This document shows, one piece after another, positions 9,901 to 16,549 of a stretch of DNA of 16,984 bases (position 1 is the first letter of the stretch; the number at the start of each line of letters is the position of its first letter). The stretch spans positions 1 to 16,984 of the forward strand of contig CATZVV010000012.1 in the NCBI GenBank assembly GCA_958425285.1. The letters run 5' to 3'. A model generated the notes under the pieces. That model was not told where the DNA came from. It was given only the letters and a program-made list of their open reading frames with translations, and did not search any database. The position numbers and the translations under genes were made by a program. The DNA comes from an uncultured Lachnoclostridium sp. GTDB lineage: Bacteria > Bacillota > Clostridia > Lachnospirales > Lachnospiraceae.

Positions 9901-10071
9901 AAGTGTTTTGCCGGAGAGAATAAAAGGCGGATTCGAGGGGCTATTGTTTATACAGCAGCATCTGTTGCATTGTTTGCATTGTTCTACCCGGTATTGAATG
10001 GAATGCCAGTAGAGTCGGAATTTGTTGTGAATGGGCTAAAATGGATGAAGGACTGGGTATTGACCTTGTAA
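6901..10071 (+). CDS. Double GT-C glycosyltransferase: DUF2029-like module fused to a PMT (GT39) module with a discoidin-like insert
   Basis: The 1056-residue membrane protein carries two complete GT-C halves. Half one (about 1-440) has the catalytic-loop pattern DVGCF (71-75), DYPPGY (98-103), LLKPQ (213-217) and MHERY (357-361), as in bacterial polyprenyl-phosphate-sugar mannosyl/glucosyltransferases. Half two starts with a membrane helix near 478-500 and has the PMT signature DEVYHARTAYE (645-655), THPPLGK (666-672) and RIATIDVYGTFF (736-747). Between that helix and the DEV motif, about 513-612 reads as a discoidin/F5-8-type beta sandwich (ILLDLGEQKTVNEVW, later GRYIKL and MELVLLD). PMT enzymes move a sugar from a lipid carrier to Ser/Thr outside the membrane. 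GAGGAGG (6884-6890) supports the ATG at 6901. The acceptor and sugar are unknown. Confidence 0.88.
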   Translation: MGTMELLCLLVAAVSIGMWLVYHYQLRLEPGNNFGTEKETASQMMSLFILLGIAFIVKSLLASVMEGHGTDVGCFTAWSDMVYENGITKFYHLDAFTDYPPGYMYILYFTAAFRKLFGIEAGSGIGVYLIKLVPILCDLAAGYVIYKIARKRFSQGSSLFLCGCYVLNPLVVLDSSFWCQVDSVFTLTVLLMCYLFMEKKRILAYFVFAIGVLLKPQTLIFGPVLIFVIIDQVFIHEFSTKKFVKDLIGGLAAVVSLFLLALPFGLEKVITQYVETLGSYEYASVNAYNFWGFLGRNWAAQDGKFLFLEYRQWGTLAIVAAVALGAWVYFKHIKDDSKYYLSSVVIVCTMFMFSVRMHERYIYPAIVLMLVAYIVKPKKEFFYSYIALSAVSFVNVAHVLHTFVEYETTGPNDIIVRWVAVAMMIVYGYVMIYCFSSKKEDIFPFIRTRKGLEKPDLRPKKKPFAIASSQIVEKLTRVDYIVMFSIITVYSVIALVNLGSFSAPETPWNSQKDGTEILLDLGEQKTVNEVWAFLGNYESRNFQVEVGNDLNQPFQLLQDTNFASVFNWQKAAIKTSGDNGTDTVLAGRYIKLTAKEEPSVLMELVLLDQDGNQVTPVNASQYESLFDEADTFEDQESYLKGTIFDEVYHARTAYEMKEGLYCYENTHPPLGKFLISLGVRTFGMNPFGWRIVGTLFGIGMLPFIYLFGRRMFNKTWLAGVVTTLFAFDFMHYVQTRIATIDVYGTFFIIAMYYFMYRYSQMSFYDTKLKKTLVPLGLSGLCMGLGIASKWTAVYAGAGLAVIFFCIIGCRVREYLYASKRTAAKTSGISNAHVVSCFKKNMLITLGACVIFFILIPGIIYLLSYLPFSDGTNDGLWTQMIRNQQTMFSYHSALVAEHPYSSWWYEWPIILRPVFYYSNSTVEGLVQGISAFGNPLVWWVGIPASMYMVYRIFKYKDKLALFLIAAYMVQLGPWMLVTRITFMYHYFPSVPFIVLMIGYCMKCFAGENKRRIRGAIVYTAASVALFALFYPVLNGMPVESEFVVNGLKWMKDWVLTL

Positions 10072-10084
10072 GGAGGAAAAGTTT

Positions 10085-11473
10085 TTGAAGCAGGTAAAGA
10101 CACTCATGAAAGAAATACAGCAGGGAAATCATTTGGATGAAAATCTGATTGAATATAAAGAACGGGCATACTTCCTTTATGGGGAGTATGCGAGTCTTGA
10201 ATTGGTTTTTTCTGCTTTTTTGTTAATGGAAGAGGTTCAAGAAGAAAAAAGAGAGATTGCAGTATCGAATTACAAAATTCTCAATCAGATTAAAGAGGCG
10301 ATAAAACAACTTGCATCCGGCACAGCAAAGAATGAGAATTTAATTACCTGGATGAGGGAACTAAGAGGTGATATTACAAAAGAAATGGATATGCTGACAG
10401 CATATACGGATCGTTTTATCTGCTATGAATATATATTAAATCGAATGGAGTTTCGGTATACAGATGAAAAGATGTTAAAGAAGGAATTGGAAGAAATCGA
10501 TGAGAACATTTGGATGAACCGGCTTATGCGCTTTCTTTTTTCAACAAAGGATCAGGCAGTTATCAATGAAAATCTTCGGAGTGTAATGGGACAACTTCCC
10601 ATTCGAATGACAAAGGCTAAATTCTTTGAACGATTGCAAGAGACATTGACGCTTTATAAAGGTTCTGAGAAAGCATCTTTAGATGAATTCCTCTATATGG
10701 TAAGGACAAGTGCAATGCTTTATGAACCGGAAATAACAGAATATGAACAGCATTCTTGCTTTGAAACTATACTGAGGAAGCTCGAAGACTGCGACTATGT
10801 AGGCTGTAAGGAAGAGACATTCTCCCAGTTAGTGAAAGAATTACAGGAGAGTGCTAAAACGATTCATGAGATTACAGATTTTTATTATATGCTTCAAAAT
10901 ATTGTAAATCAGATTTATGCAATTGCACTTTGCCGGAAAAATGGTGCTTGTGGGGATACAATTTCAATAAAAGCCATGGAGATTTTAAGAAAAGTTATCT
11001 CGGGAAAAACAGAATCGGAATATTTAATTCCTTTTGAAGGAAAAATTGAGAAGTATGCTGAAGAAAGTAGCTACTTTGAAGCAGCTTTATATGAAGTTCG
11101 TTCTTCGTATATGGAAAAGGTAGAAGAATTACAGCTGACAAAGTCAATGGAGGAACTTGTAGTAGTTGCGAACCTTCTATCTGGAAGTCTATTCATTGAT
11201 TTAGAGAAGAAGGTAGAAAATCGAATTGTGGAGGAAGCAGATATAAAAGATGCGGCGGCTCAGCTGATAGAAGAGTTTGAAGTGAAATTTAATTTGTGCA
11301 GCAAACCTGTGCGTCGAGCAATTATGGCTCAAGTAGCCCAAACTTTTCCGCTTGGTTTTCAGAATACGGATCAGGTGAAGGAGTGTATTCGACAGTCCTT
11401 ATTTATGTGTCAGGATAGAGCGGAAAAGATGGCAGTTATTCAAATATTGAATCAGCTGATAGAAGACAGATAA
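10085..11473 (+). CDS. Unrecognised 462-residue helical cytoplasmic protein
   Basis: I do not recognise this protein. It has no signal peptide or membrane segment and reads as almost entirely alpha-helical, rich in Glu, Lys and Leu, with heptad-like stretches (for example about 45-105 and 240-275). A more distinctive central part (about 170-215) includes PIRMTKAKFFERLQ and DEFLYMVRTSAMLYEP. No enzymatic motif is visible. The start is TTG at 10085: the upstream stop codon lies inside TAAGGAGG, eight bases before the TTG, which implies coupled translation with the glycosyltransferase. The in-frame ATG at 10106 has no comparable site. It is followed after 15 bases by another unknown gene. Its position suggests it serves the same envelope or sporulation process, but that is inference. 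Confidence 0.75.
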   Translation: MKQVKTLMKEIQQGNHLDENLIEYKERAYFLYGEYASLELVFSAFLLMEEVQEEKREIAVSNYKILNQIKEAIKQLASGTAKNENLITWMRELRGDITKEMDMLTAYTDRFICYEYILNRMEFRYTDEKMLKKELEEIDENIWMNRLMRFLFSTKDQAVINENLRSVMGQLPIRMTKAKFFERLQETLTLYKGSEKASLDEFLYMVRTSAMLYEPEITEYEQHSCFETILRKLEDCDYVGCKEETFSQLVKELQESAKTIHEITDFYYMLQNIVNQIYAIALCRKNGACGDTISIKAMEILRKVISGKTESEYLIPFEGKIEKYAEESSYFEAALYEVRSSYMEKVEELQLTKSMEELVVVANLLSGSLFIDLEKKVENRIVEEADIKDAAAQLIEEFEVKFNLCSKPVRRAIMAQVAQTFPLGFQNTDQVKECIRQSLFMCQDRAEKMAVIQILNQLIEDR

Positions 11474-11488
11474 AAGGCAGGGATTCGG

Positions 11489-11818
11489 ATGATTATGTGG
11501 TTTGACAAGCTTTATATAGATGAATCTTTAAAAAAGCATAAAAAGCGTTGCATGAAGCAAATCGAGGCACAAAAGCTATGGAAAAGGAGTTATACTGTGA
11601 TTGTCCTTGCCTCAAACGAAGAAGATTTGTTTGATATTATGGAAAGCCGTGAAATGTTTTTTAAATATTACAGACGGAAAAAAGTATATATTGCAGGTGT
11701 GGCAGAAAATCCAGAATCTGCCCTTGAATTATTACAGCAGATGCTTCTGGATTCATATGAAAAGGGAGAATTCTCTCCACGCAGGACATTTTCCAAAGAG
11801 CACTTTGTGTGTGGTTAA
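11489..11818 (+). CDS. Unrecognised 109-residue basic protein
   Basis: I do not recognise this protein. The N-terminal 35 residues are strongly basic (KKHKKRCMKQIEAQKLWKR). They are followed by a beta strand (YTVIVLAS), a helix (EEDLFDIMES), a second strand (KVYIAGVA) and a helix (ESALELLQQMLLDSYE), a small alpha/beta layout. No membrane segment or metal motif is seen. A weak ribosome binding site (GGCAGGG) lies before the ATG at 11489; the ATG at 11495 is an alternative. It sits 15 bases after the 462-residue gene and just before the DUF2953 gene, so it is almost certainly cotranscribed. Confidence 0.65.
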   Translation: MIMWFDKLYIDESLKKHKKRCMKQIEAQKLWKRSYTVIVLASNEEDLFDIMESREMFFKYYRRKKVYIAGVAENPESALELLQQMLLDSYEKGEFSPRRTFSKEHFVCG

Positions 11819-11844
11819 GAAAATGCCGGGAAGGATGTGAGGGA

Positions 11845-12690
11845 GTGGCAGTTTTATTACTTGTTTTAAAATGGATTGGTTTACTTTTGACAGCAATTAT
11901 TGTGCTGTTGCTTTTTGTGCTTGTATGTGCCCTTTTCTCACCAATACGTTATAGACTTTCGTTTGAATATTTTGGGAAACCCATATTTTTTTATACCTTT
12001 CGCTGGTTGGGTATTGTTTCAATAAAACAGAGAAAGGGAAGCAATTCTGTCATTTTATGTATTTTTGGTATTCCGGTTAAGCGTTTTGGTGAATCTGTGA
12101 ATAAAAAGACCTCGCGTGACAAATCCTCAAAGGATGAGAGAAGAAAAGCCAGCGACAGAGCGGGGGAGAATGCTGTGGAGCGAGTGAAAGATGCAAGTCA
12201 GAGATGCGATAAAATTCAGAAGACAACAGGAAAAAAGAAAAAAAGGCTTAGGGAAAAGAAGGGGCTCTCCTTTGAGAAAGAAAAGGAGGAAGAAAAAATT
12301 TCATGGAAGAAAAAACTTTCCTTTCCTTTTCGAAGGGTTTCTAGTATAATTAGATTTATTCGAAAGAAAGAAAATAAATTGGCGTTCCAGATGGTGATTT
12401 GGGAAGTAAGGAAGCTTGTTAAATATAGCTCTCCGAAGAAGATAAAGGGAAAGGTTGTTTTTGGCACAGGTGATCCGTCTTCTACCGGACTGGCACTTGG
12501 TGGACTCAGTTTACTGCCATGGATTTACAAAAAAGAGTTGGAGATTACACCAGACTTTGAACAGCGTCGTTTAGAAGGTCGGCTTGAATTAACAGGACGG
12601 ATACGAGTCATTTATTTATTACGTCTGTTTTTGCGTCTATACCAGCATAAGGAGTTGAAACGGACAATAAAGGAATGGAGAAAAATGTAA
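11845..12690 (+). CDS. DUF2953 membrane-anchored protein (YtfI-like)
   Basis: An N-terminal hydrophobic segment (about residues 1-28) anchors the protein, followed by a DUF2953-type beta-rich region. The family's C-terminal block is clear: FGTGDPSSTGLALGGLSLL, then an ITPDF pattern and a Leu/Arg-rich helical end. In Bacillus subtilis the DUF2953 gene ytfI lies directly before ytfJ (gerW), as here, which supports the assignment and a sporulation link. The middle (about 85-165) is an unusually long Lys/Glu/Arg-rich, probably disordered insert, making this protein about 50 residues longer than I would expect. Start: GTG at 11845 has AAGGA nine bases before it. The GTG at 11809 would overlap the previous gene and would put charged residues before the anchor. 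Molecular role unknown. Confidence 0.8.
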   Translation: MAVLLLVLKWIGLLLTAIIVLLLFVLVCALFSPIRYRLSFEYFGKPIFFYTFRWLGIVSIKQRKGSNSVILCIFGIPVKRFGESVNKKTSRDKSSKDERRKASDRAGENAVERVKDASQRCDKIQKTTGKKKKRLREKKGLSFEKEKEEEKISWKKKLSFPFRRVSSIIRFIRKKENKLAFQMVIWEVRKLVKYSSPKKIKGKVVFGTGDPSSTGLALGGLSLLPWIYKKELEITPDFEQRRLEGRLELTGRIRVIYLLRLFLRLYQHKELKRTIKEWRKM

Positions 12691-12759
12691 AGGCTATCGG
12701 CGGGTATTGAAGCGGATGGTAAAGATTCGTTTTGAATTAAGAAAAAGGAGGGAAATTTT

Positions 12760-13158
12760 ATGGTGGATAATACATTTAACAGCACGATGGAATCGTTATT
12801 TAAAGGGATGGACTCATTTATTACAACAAAGACAGTGGTTGGTGATGCAGTTCGTTTTGATGATGGAACAATTATTCTTCCATTAGTAGATGTAAGCTTT
12901 GGTGTAGCGGCAGGAGCTTTTGTAGCGGAAGGCGAAAAGTCAGACAAAAAGAATAACGGCGGCGGTGGATTGGGTGGTAAAATCCAACCAAGTTCTGTAC
13001 TTGTTATTAAAGATGGAAATACAAAACTTGTAAATGTGAAAAATCAGGATACTTTAACAAAACTGTTGGATATGGTGCCGGATGTGGTAGATAAATTTAA
13101 AAAAGAGTTTTGTAAAGACGAAAAAAACAACGAAAAAGATAGTGTTAGTGAAAAATAA
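12760..13158 (+). CDS. gerW: GerW family spore protein (YtfJ)
   Basis: GerW (YtfJ) is a spore protein needed for normal germination in Bacillus subtilis; its biochemical role is not settled. The 132-residue length fits. The N-terminal helix (ESLFKGMDSF) and the conserved core are visible: TVVGDAVRFDDGTIILPLVDVSFG (about 25-48), followed by a Gly-rich loop (NNGGGGLGGK, 65-74), a strand block with SSVLVIKDG, and the VPDVVDKF helix. The C-terminal 15 residues are charged and low in complexity. AAGGAGGG lies nine bases before the ATG at 12760. It is the last gene of the run that starts with corA. It follows the DUF2953 gene by 69 bases, the ytfI-ytfJ order of other spore formers. This is the main evidence that the host makes spores. 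Confidence 0.92.
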   Translation: MVDNTFNSTMESLFKGMDSFITTKTVVGDAVRFDDGTIILPLVDVSFGVAAGAFVAEGEKSDKKNNGGGGLGGKIQPSSVLVIKDGNTKLVNVKNQDTLTKLLDMVPDVVDKFKKEFCKDEKNNEKDSVSEK

Positions 13159-13180
13159 TTTAAAATAGTTCAAATTTTAA

Positions 13181-13209
13181 TTGAAAAATTAACTCATTTT
13201 TGATAGAAT
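13181..13209 (+). promoter_or_regulatory. Sigma-A promoter of rpmB
   Basis: TTGAAA (13181-13186), a 17-base spacer and TAGAAT (13204-13209), in an AT-rich stretch between gerW and rpmB. The predicted start lies about 37 bases before the rpmB ATG. It makes rpmB expression independent of the upstream run. Confidence 0.75.
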
Positions 13210-13253
13210 AGTTTTGTTTGTTGTAACAGTTAGACAAAAGGAGGTGCTTTTCG

Positions 13254-13439
13254 ATGGCAAAGTGCGTAGTTTGTGATAAGAGCGTACATTTTGGTAATGC
13301 AGTAAGTCACTCACATAGAAGAAGTAATAAAATGTGGAAACCAAATTTGAAACGTGTTCGTGTTAAAATGAACGGTGGAGCGAAAAAGGTTTATGTTTGT
13401 ACAGCATGTTTACGTTCCGGAAAAGTTGAAAGAGCATAG
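13254..13439 (+). CDS. rpmB: 50S ribosomal protein L28, zinc-binding form
   Basis: This structural protein of the large ribosomal subunit has the family length of about 62 residues. It starts with MAKCVVCDKSVHFGNAVSHS, continues with the RRSNKMWKPNLKRVRV core and ends with VCTACLRSGKVERA. Cys 4/7 and the CxxC near 49-52 make it the zinc-ribbon (C+) type; many bacteria carry a cysteine-free paralogue for zinc starvation, none of which is seen here. AAAGGAGGTG lies ahead of the ATG at 13254. In Firmicutes rpmB commonly neighbours the asp23/yloU-fakA/yloV pair, as it does here. It has its own promoter and terminator. Confidence 0.97.
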   Translation: MAKCVVCDKSVHFGNAVSHSHRRSNKMWKPNLKRVRVKMNGGAKKVYVCTACLRSGKVERA

Positions 13440-13461
13440 ATTGTTTTCATAGAAAACTAAG

Positions 13462-13492
13462 GCGTTAATCAGACATCTGGTTAGCGCTTTTT
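13462..13492 (+). terminator. Intrinsic terminator of rpmB
   Basis: The arm GCGTTAATCAGA (13462-13473) pairs with TCTGGTTAGCGC (13476-13487) through G-C, A-T and two G-U pairs, followed by TTTTT (13488-13492). It starts 22 bases after the rpmB stop. A weaker 6-bp hairpin (GTTTTC/GAAAAC, 13443-13457) precedes it. Confidence 0.8.
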
Positions 13493-13506
13493 CTGTTCAT
13501 GGACTT

Positions 13507-13647
13507 TTAACAGCTTGTAAATAAGTTGTAGCCAAGTACCAGGCAAAGAATAATAATTGCAATCGCAAGAATACCATTTGTAAGGAATAACATAATTGTC
13601 ATACCAATGCCAATCCAGAATAGAATAAAACCAAGCAATCGTTTCAT
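13507..13647 (-). CDS. Small hydrophobic membrane protein of 46 residues
   Basis: Between rpmB and the asp23-like gene, the minus strand encodes a short protein that begins MKRLLGFILFWIGIGMTIML and consists of two hydrophobic segments (about 4-21 and 26-42) with a Gly/Asn turn between them and FTSC at the end. The composition is too membrane-like, and its setting too clearly intergenic, to be a shadow. Longer in-frame starts (Met codons at 13719, 13689 and 13659) would add a polar leader without a good ribosome binding site. The Met at 13647 makes the leader-free form, although its own site is weak (GGTG). It converges with rpmB. I recall similar tiny proteins in Lachnospiraceae but no function. 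Confidence 0.6.
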   Translation of the reverse strand: MKRLLGFILFWIGIGMTIMLFLTNGILAIAIIILCLVLGYNLFTSC

Positions 13648-13712
13648 AATAAACACCATATGAATGTTTCTTACTATTAGTATATACATCTTTTCAAAAA
13701 AATTTGTTTCTT

Positions 13713-13740
13713 TTTTCATAAAAAGATAGTATAATATAAT
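13713..13740 (+). promoter_or_regulatory. Probable sigma-A promoter of the asp23-fakA pair
   Basis: Two overlapping perfect -10 hexamers TATAAT (13730-13735 and 13735-13740) lie about 90 bases before the asp23-like ATG. The second has TTTTCA (13713-13718) as a -35 at 16 bases, four of six matches. The UTR would be about 80 bases long. No clear operator (for example a FapR palindrome) is visible. Confidence 0.55.
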
Positions 13741-13826
13741 TTACGAGTAGTATTGCGAAAGTGAAATTAGTATGATTTTAAGATGATCATTTATCGAGTA
13801 TGAAATAAATAATAGGAGGACTACTT

Positions 13827-14183
13827 ATGAAAGGACAAATGAATACAAGCATGGGCAAAATTATTGTAGATGAAGATGTATTGGCAAAGTATGCCGGCTC
13901 TGCTGCAGTTGAATGTTTCGGAGTAGTAGGTATGGCATCAGTAAACATGAAGGACGGCATTGTAAAGCTGTTAAAAAAAGATAACATAAAGCATGGGGTT
14001 AATGTTTCCATTGAAAATAACAAGCTTTATATTGAATTGCATATAATTGTTGCATATGAAGTAAGTATTATGGCTGTATCTCGTAATCTTGTAGATAATG
14101 TAAAGTACAAGGTAGAGGAGTTTACCGGTATGGAAGTTGGCAAGATTGTTGTCTGCGTAGAGGGAGTAAAAGTCGTAGACTAG
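13827..14183 (+). CDS. Asp23/Gls24 family envelope stress protein (YloU-like)
   Basis: The Asp23/Gls24 family comprises small proteins linked to envelope stress and, in the YloU branch, to the fatty-acid kinase FakA encoded next door. The 118 residues fit. The typical start GKIIVDEDVLAKYAGSAAVE leads to GVVGMASVN, an amphipathic middle and the conserved C-terminal IELHIIVAYEVSIMAVSRNLVDNVKYKVEEFTG pattern ending in V-I-V-V-EGV. It has no signal peptide or membrane segment. TAGGAGGA is placed seven to ten bases before the ATG at 13827. The gap to fakA is 37 bases without a terminator, so the two are cotranscribed. This order (asp23-like, then fakA) is widespread in Firmicutes. Confidence 0.92.
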   Translation: MKGQMNTSMGKIIVDEDVLAKYAGSAAVECFGVVGMASVNMKDGIVKLLKKDNIKHGVNVSIENNKLYIELHIIVAYEVSIMAVSRNLVDNVKYKVEEFTGMEVGKIVVCVEGVKVVD

Positions 14184-14220
14184 GATTTAGAGCACAAGTT
14201 TCTTGATGGAGGAAAAAAAC

Positions 14221-15876
14221 GTGGTAATTAAAACTTTAGATGTAACAATGGTCCAAAAATATTTTTTGGCAGGTGCAAGCGGCATTGAAGCAAAAAAAGA
14301 ATTTATTAATGATTTGAACGTATTTCCAGTTCCGGATGGGGATACGGGTACGAATATGACGATGACTATAATGTCGGCGGCAAGGGAAGTGGCTGCGCTT
14401 ACAAACCCAACAATGAAAGAGTTGGCAAAAGCAATTTCCAGTGGTTCACTGCGTGGTGCCCGTGGTAATTCCGGTGTTATTTTATCTCAACTTTTGCGTG
14501 GATTTACAAAAGAAATTTCAGAAGTAGAAAAGGTTAATGTGACAGTGATGACAGCCGCTTTCGAAAAAGCAGTAGAGTCAGCATACCGGGCAGTTATGAA
14601 GCCAAAAGAGGGAACGATTCTTACTGTAGCCAGAGGCGGTGCTGAAAAGGCGGCAGAACTGGCGGATTCTACAGATGATTTAGTTGTATTTTTTGACCAG
14701 GTTCTGACCCATATGCGAAAAGTCCTTGATCAGACTCCGGAAATGCTTCCTGTTTTAAAAGAGGCAGGAGTTGTGGATTCTGGTGGGGAAGGACTTTTAA
14801 CTATACTAGAGGCGGCCTATGATGTAATGCTTGGGAAGGAAATCGATTTTCGGTCGGTTGAGCCAGGTTCTGTATCGGGTATGGCAAGTTCAGCTGGAAC
14901 ATCTGCAGAAGCAGCAGATATAAAATTTGGTTATTGCACAGAATTTATTATTATGCTCGAAAAGAAGTTTGGTGAAAAGGAAGAAGCAGGATTTAAATCA
15001 TATTTAGAGTCAATTGGCGATTCGATTGTATGTGTTGCAGATGATGACATTGTAAAGATACATGTTCACACGAATGATCCAGGATTGGCAATACAAAAGG
15101 CGTTAACATTTGGTTCTTTAACCCGCATGAAAATAGACAATATGCGTGAAGAACACAATGAAAAAGTAATCCGTGATGCAGAAAAACAGGTGGCACAGGA
15201 AAAAGAGAAGCCACGCAAAGAGGTTGGTTTCATTAGTGTTTCTGCCGGAGAGGGTTTATCTGAAATCTTTACAGGTCTGGGCGTAGATTATGTCATTGAA
15301 GGCGGGCAGACTATGAATCCGAGTACAGAGGACATTTTGGAAGCAATTGATAATGTGAATGCAGATACAATATATATATTGCCGAATAATGGAAACATAA
15401 TTCTTGCTTCTGAGCAGGCAAGAGATTTAACAGAAGATAAAAAAATTGTTGTAGTTCCTTCTAAAAATATTCCACAGGGAATATCTGCTATTATTAATTT
15501 TATAGCAGGAGCAAGTGCGGAGGAGAATATGGATGCAATGCTCGAGGGAATGAAAGCATTGAAAGCAGGGCAAGTAACTTACGCTGTTCGTGATACTTCA
15601 ATTGACGGGAAAAAAATCAAGCAGGGAAATATAATGGGGCTTAGTGATAAAACAATTGAAGCTGTTGGTACAGACGTGGTTAAAACAACTGTTAAGCTGG
15701 CAGAACAAATGATGGATGATGAGTCAGAACTTGTGACATTGTATTATGGTAGTGAAGCAACAGAAGAACAAGCGAATGAGATTGCTGCAGAAATAGAAAA
15801 AATGGATTCAGAGATTGAGGTAGAAGTGCACTATGGTGGACAGCCGATTTACTATTACTTTATAAGTGTGGAATAA
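14221..15876 (+). CDS. fakA: Fatty acid kinase catalytic subunit FakA (DAK2 domain, YloV-like)
   Basis: FakA phosphorylates fatty acids held by FakB proteins to acyl-phosphate, which feeds phospholipid synthesis at the membrane. Numbering from the GTG at 14221, the DAK2 nucleotide-binding domain (about 1-195) shows FPVPDGDTGTNMT (35-47, metal-binding Asp residues), GSLRGARGNSGVILSQ (75-90) and DSGGEGLL (186-193). A middle region (about 225-310) with DDDIVKIHVHTNDPG follows, then a C-terminal DegV/FakB-like domain (about 325-551) with GGQTMNPSTEDI and PNNGNI. The length of 551 is normal. The start is GTG at 14221, because TGGAGGA (14207-14213) lies just before it; the TTG at 14203 and ATG at 14206 lie on top of that site. 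No fakB gene is in the window. It ends in a strong terminator. Confidence 0.93.
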   Translation: MVIKTLDVTMVQKYFLAGASGIEAKKEFINDLNVFPVPDGDTGTNMTMTIMSAAREVAALTNPTMKELAKAISSGSLRGARGNSGVILSQLLRGFTKEISEVEKVNVTVMTAAFEKAVESAYRAVMKPKEGTILTVARGGAEKAAELADSTDDLVVFFDQVLTHMRKVLDQTPEMLPVLKEAGVVDSGGEGLLTILEAAYDVMLGKEIDFRSVEPGSVSGMASSAGTSAEAADIKFGYCTEFIIMLEKKFGEKEEAGFKSYLESIGDSIVCVADDDIVKIHVHTNDPGLAIQKALTFGSLTRMKIDNMREEHNEKVIRDAEKQVAQEKEKPRKEVGFISVSAGEGLSEIFTGLGVDYVIEGGQTMNPSTEDILEAIDNVNADTIYILPNNGNIILASEQARDLTEDKKIVVVPSKNIPQGISAIINFIAGASAEENMDAMLEGMKALKAGQVTYAVRDTSIDGKKIKQGNIMGLSDKTIEAVGTDVVKTTVKLAEQMMDDESELVTLYYGSEATEEQANEIAAEIEKMDSEIEVEVHYGGQPIYYYFISVE

Positions 15877-15903
15877 TTGTATTGTAAAGAGATTTTAGTG
15901 TAA

Positions 15904-15957
15904 AAAACAAGCACTATCGTTCATGTAATATGAGCGGTGGTGCTTGTTTTCTTTTTT
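15904..15957 (+). terminator. Bidirectional terminator between fakA and the AraC fragment
   Basis: A 21-bp stem (15904-15924 with 15930-15950, three G-U pairs) with a 5-base loop ends in TTTTCTTTTTT on the plus strand. Its left arm begins with AAAAAA, so the minus strand also reads a stem followed by a U-run. It therefore stops fakA transcription and, from the other side, transcription of the AraC-family fragment. Confidence 0.9.
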
Positions 15958-15967
15958 AGGGAGATTT

Positions 15968-16549
15968 TCAGTTGCTGGCTGCTCTTCTTGCGATTTCCCG
16001 ATATTCAGTAGGCGTTTTATTTTCCATCCGATGAAAAACGGTTGAAAAATAGTGGGGGGTGGCATATCCTACTTTTTCACAAATTCTACTGACCGGAAGA
16101 GATGTAGCTCTTAACATATATTTAGCGTGTTCAATTTGAATATGGTTTAAATAGTTGATTGGTGTCATGTGAATATATTTGTGAAATAACCTACACAAGT
16201 GCTGAGGTGTAATACCAGCGGATTGGGCGATTTCAGTCTGTGTGAGATTGGTAGCATAAAATTGTTCTATATATCTTTTGGCATATAGAAGTGAATTGTT
16301 TTCGAATTTCCCCTCTGCGGCAGATATTCCCTGCTCTGATTGTGTATAAATATCAATCAAAAATTTGTAAGTCATGGCCGAATTTTGTAAACGGCTGGCT
16401 TTGTCAGTGTTAATTGATGTCAGATACATTTGTGTTAAATTTATAGATAGATTGACCGTATTCAGATTGTGAAAAATCATATAATTTTCTAATCCGAGGC
16501 GTGAATTGATGGAGTGCTGTACAATGGTTCGATGACCAGATTGTTGCAA
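15968..16549 (-). pseudogene. AraC-family transcriptional regulator, N-terminally truncated
   Basis: The C-terminal DNA-binding domain is complete: residues about 88-188 of the open frame contain two helix-turn-helix units (LTQTEIAQSAGITPQHLCRL and LPVSRICEKVGYATPHYFST) and the family end FHRMENKTPTEYR. Full AraC regulators of this type have about 280-300 residues, with an N-terminal cupin-like ligand domain. Here only about 75 residues of linker precede the HTH domain, and the cupin is absent. The open frame continues to 16549, but its first 13 to 17 residues run antisense into the LRR remnant, so true AraC sequence ends near 16496-16511. No ribosome binding site or promoter is seen for any start. 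It is most likely a broken gene; a shortened HTH-only protein from an internal start is possible. Confidence 0.8.

Noticed and set aside
12216..12467. Minus-strand frame rich in Phe and Ser inside the DUF2953 gene
   Set aside because: It is the mirror image of Lys/Glu codon runs on the plus strand.
13741..13826. FapR-like operator before asp23-fakA
   Set aside because: Only one half-site-like stretch (ATTAGTA) is present, without the matching half of the palindrome.
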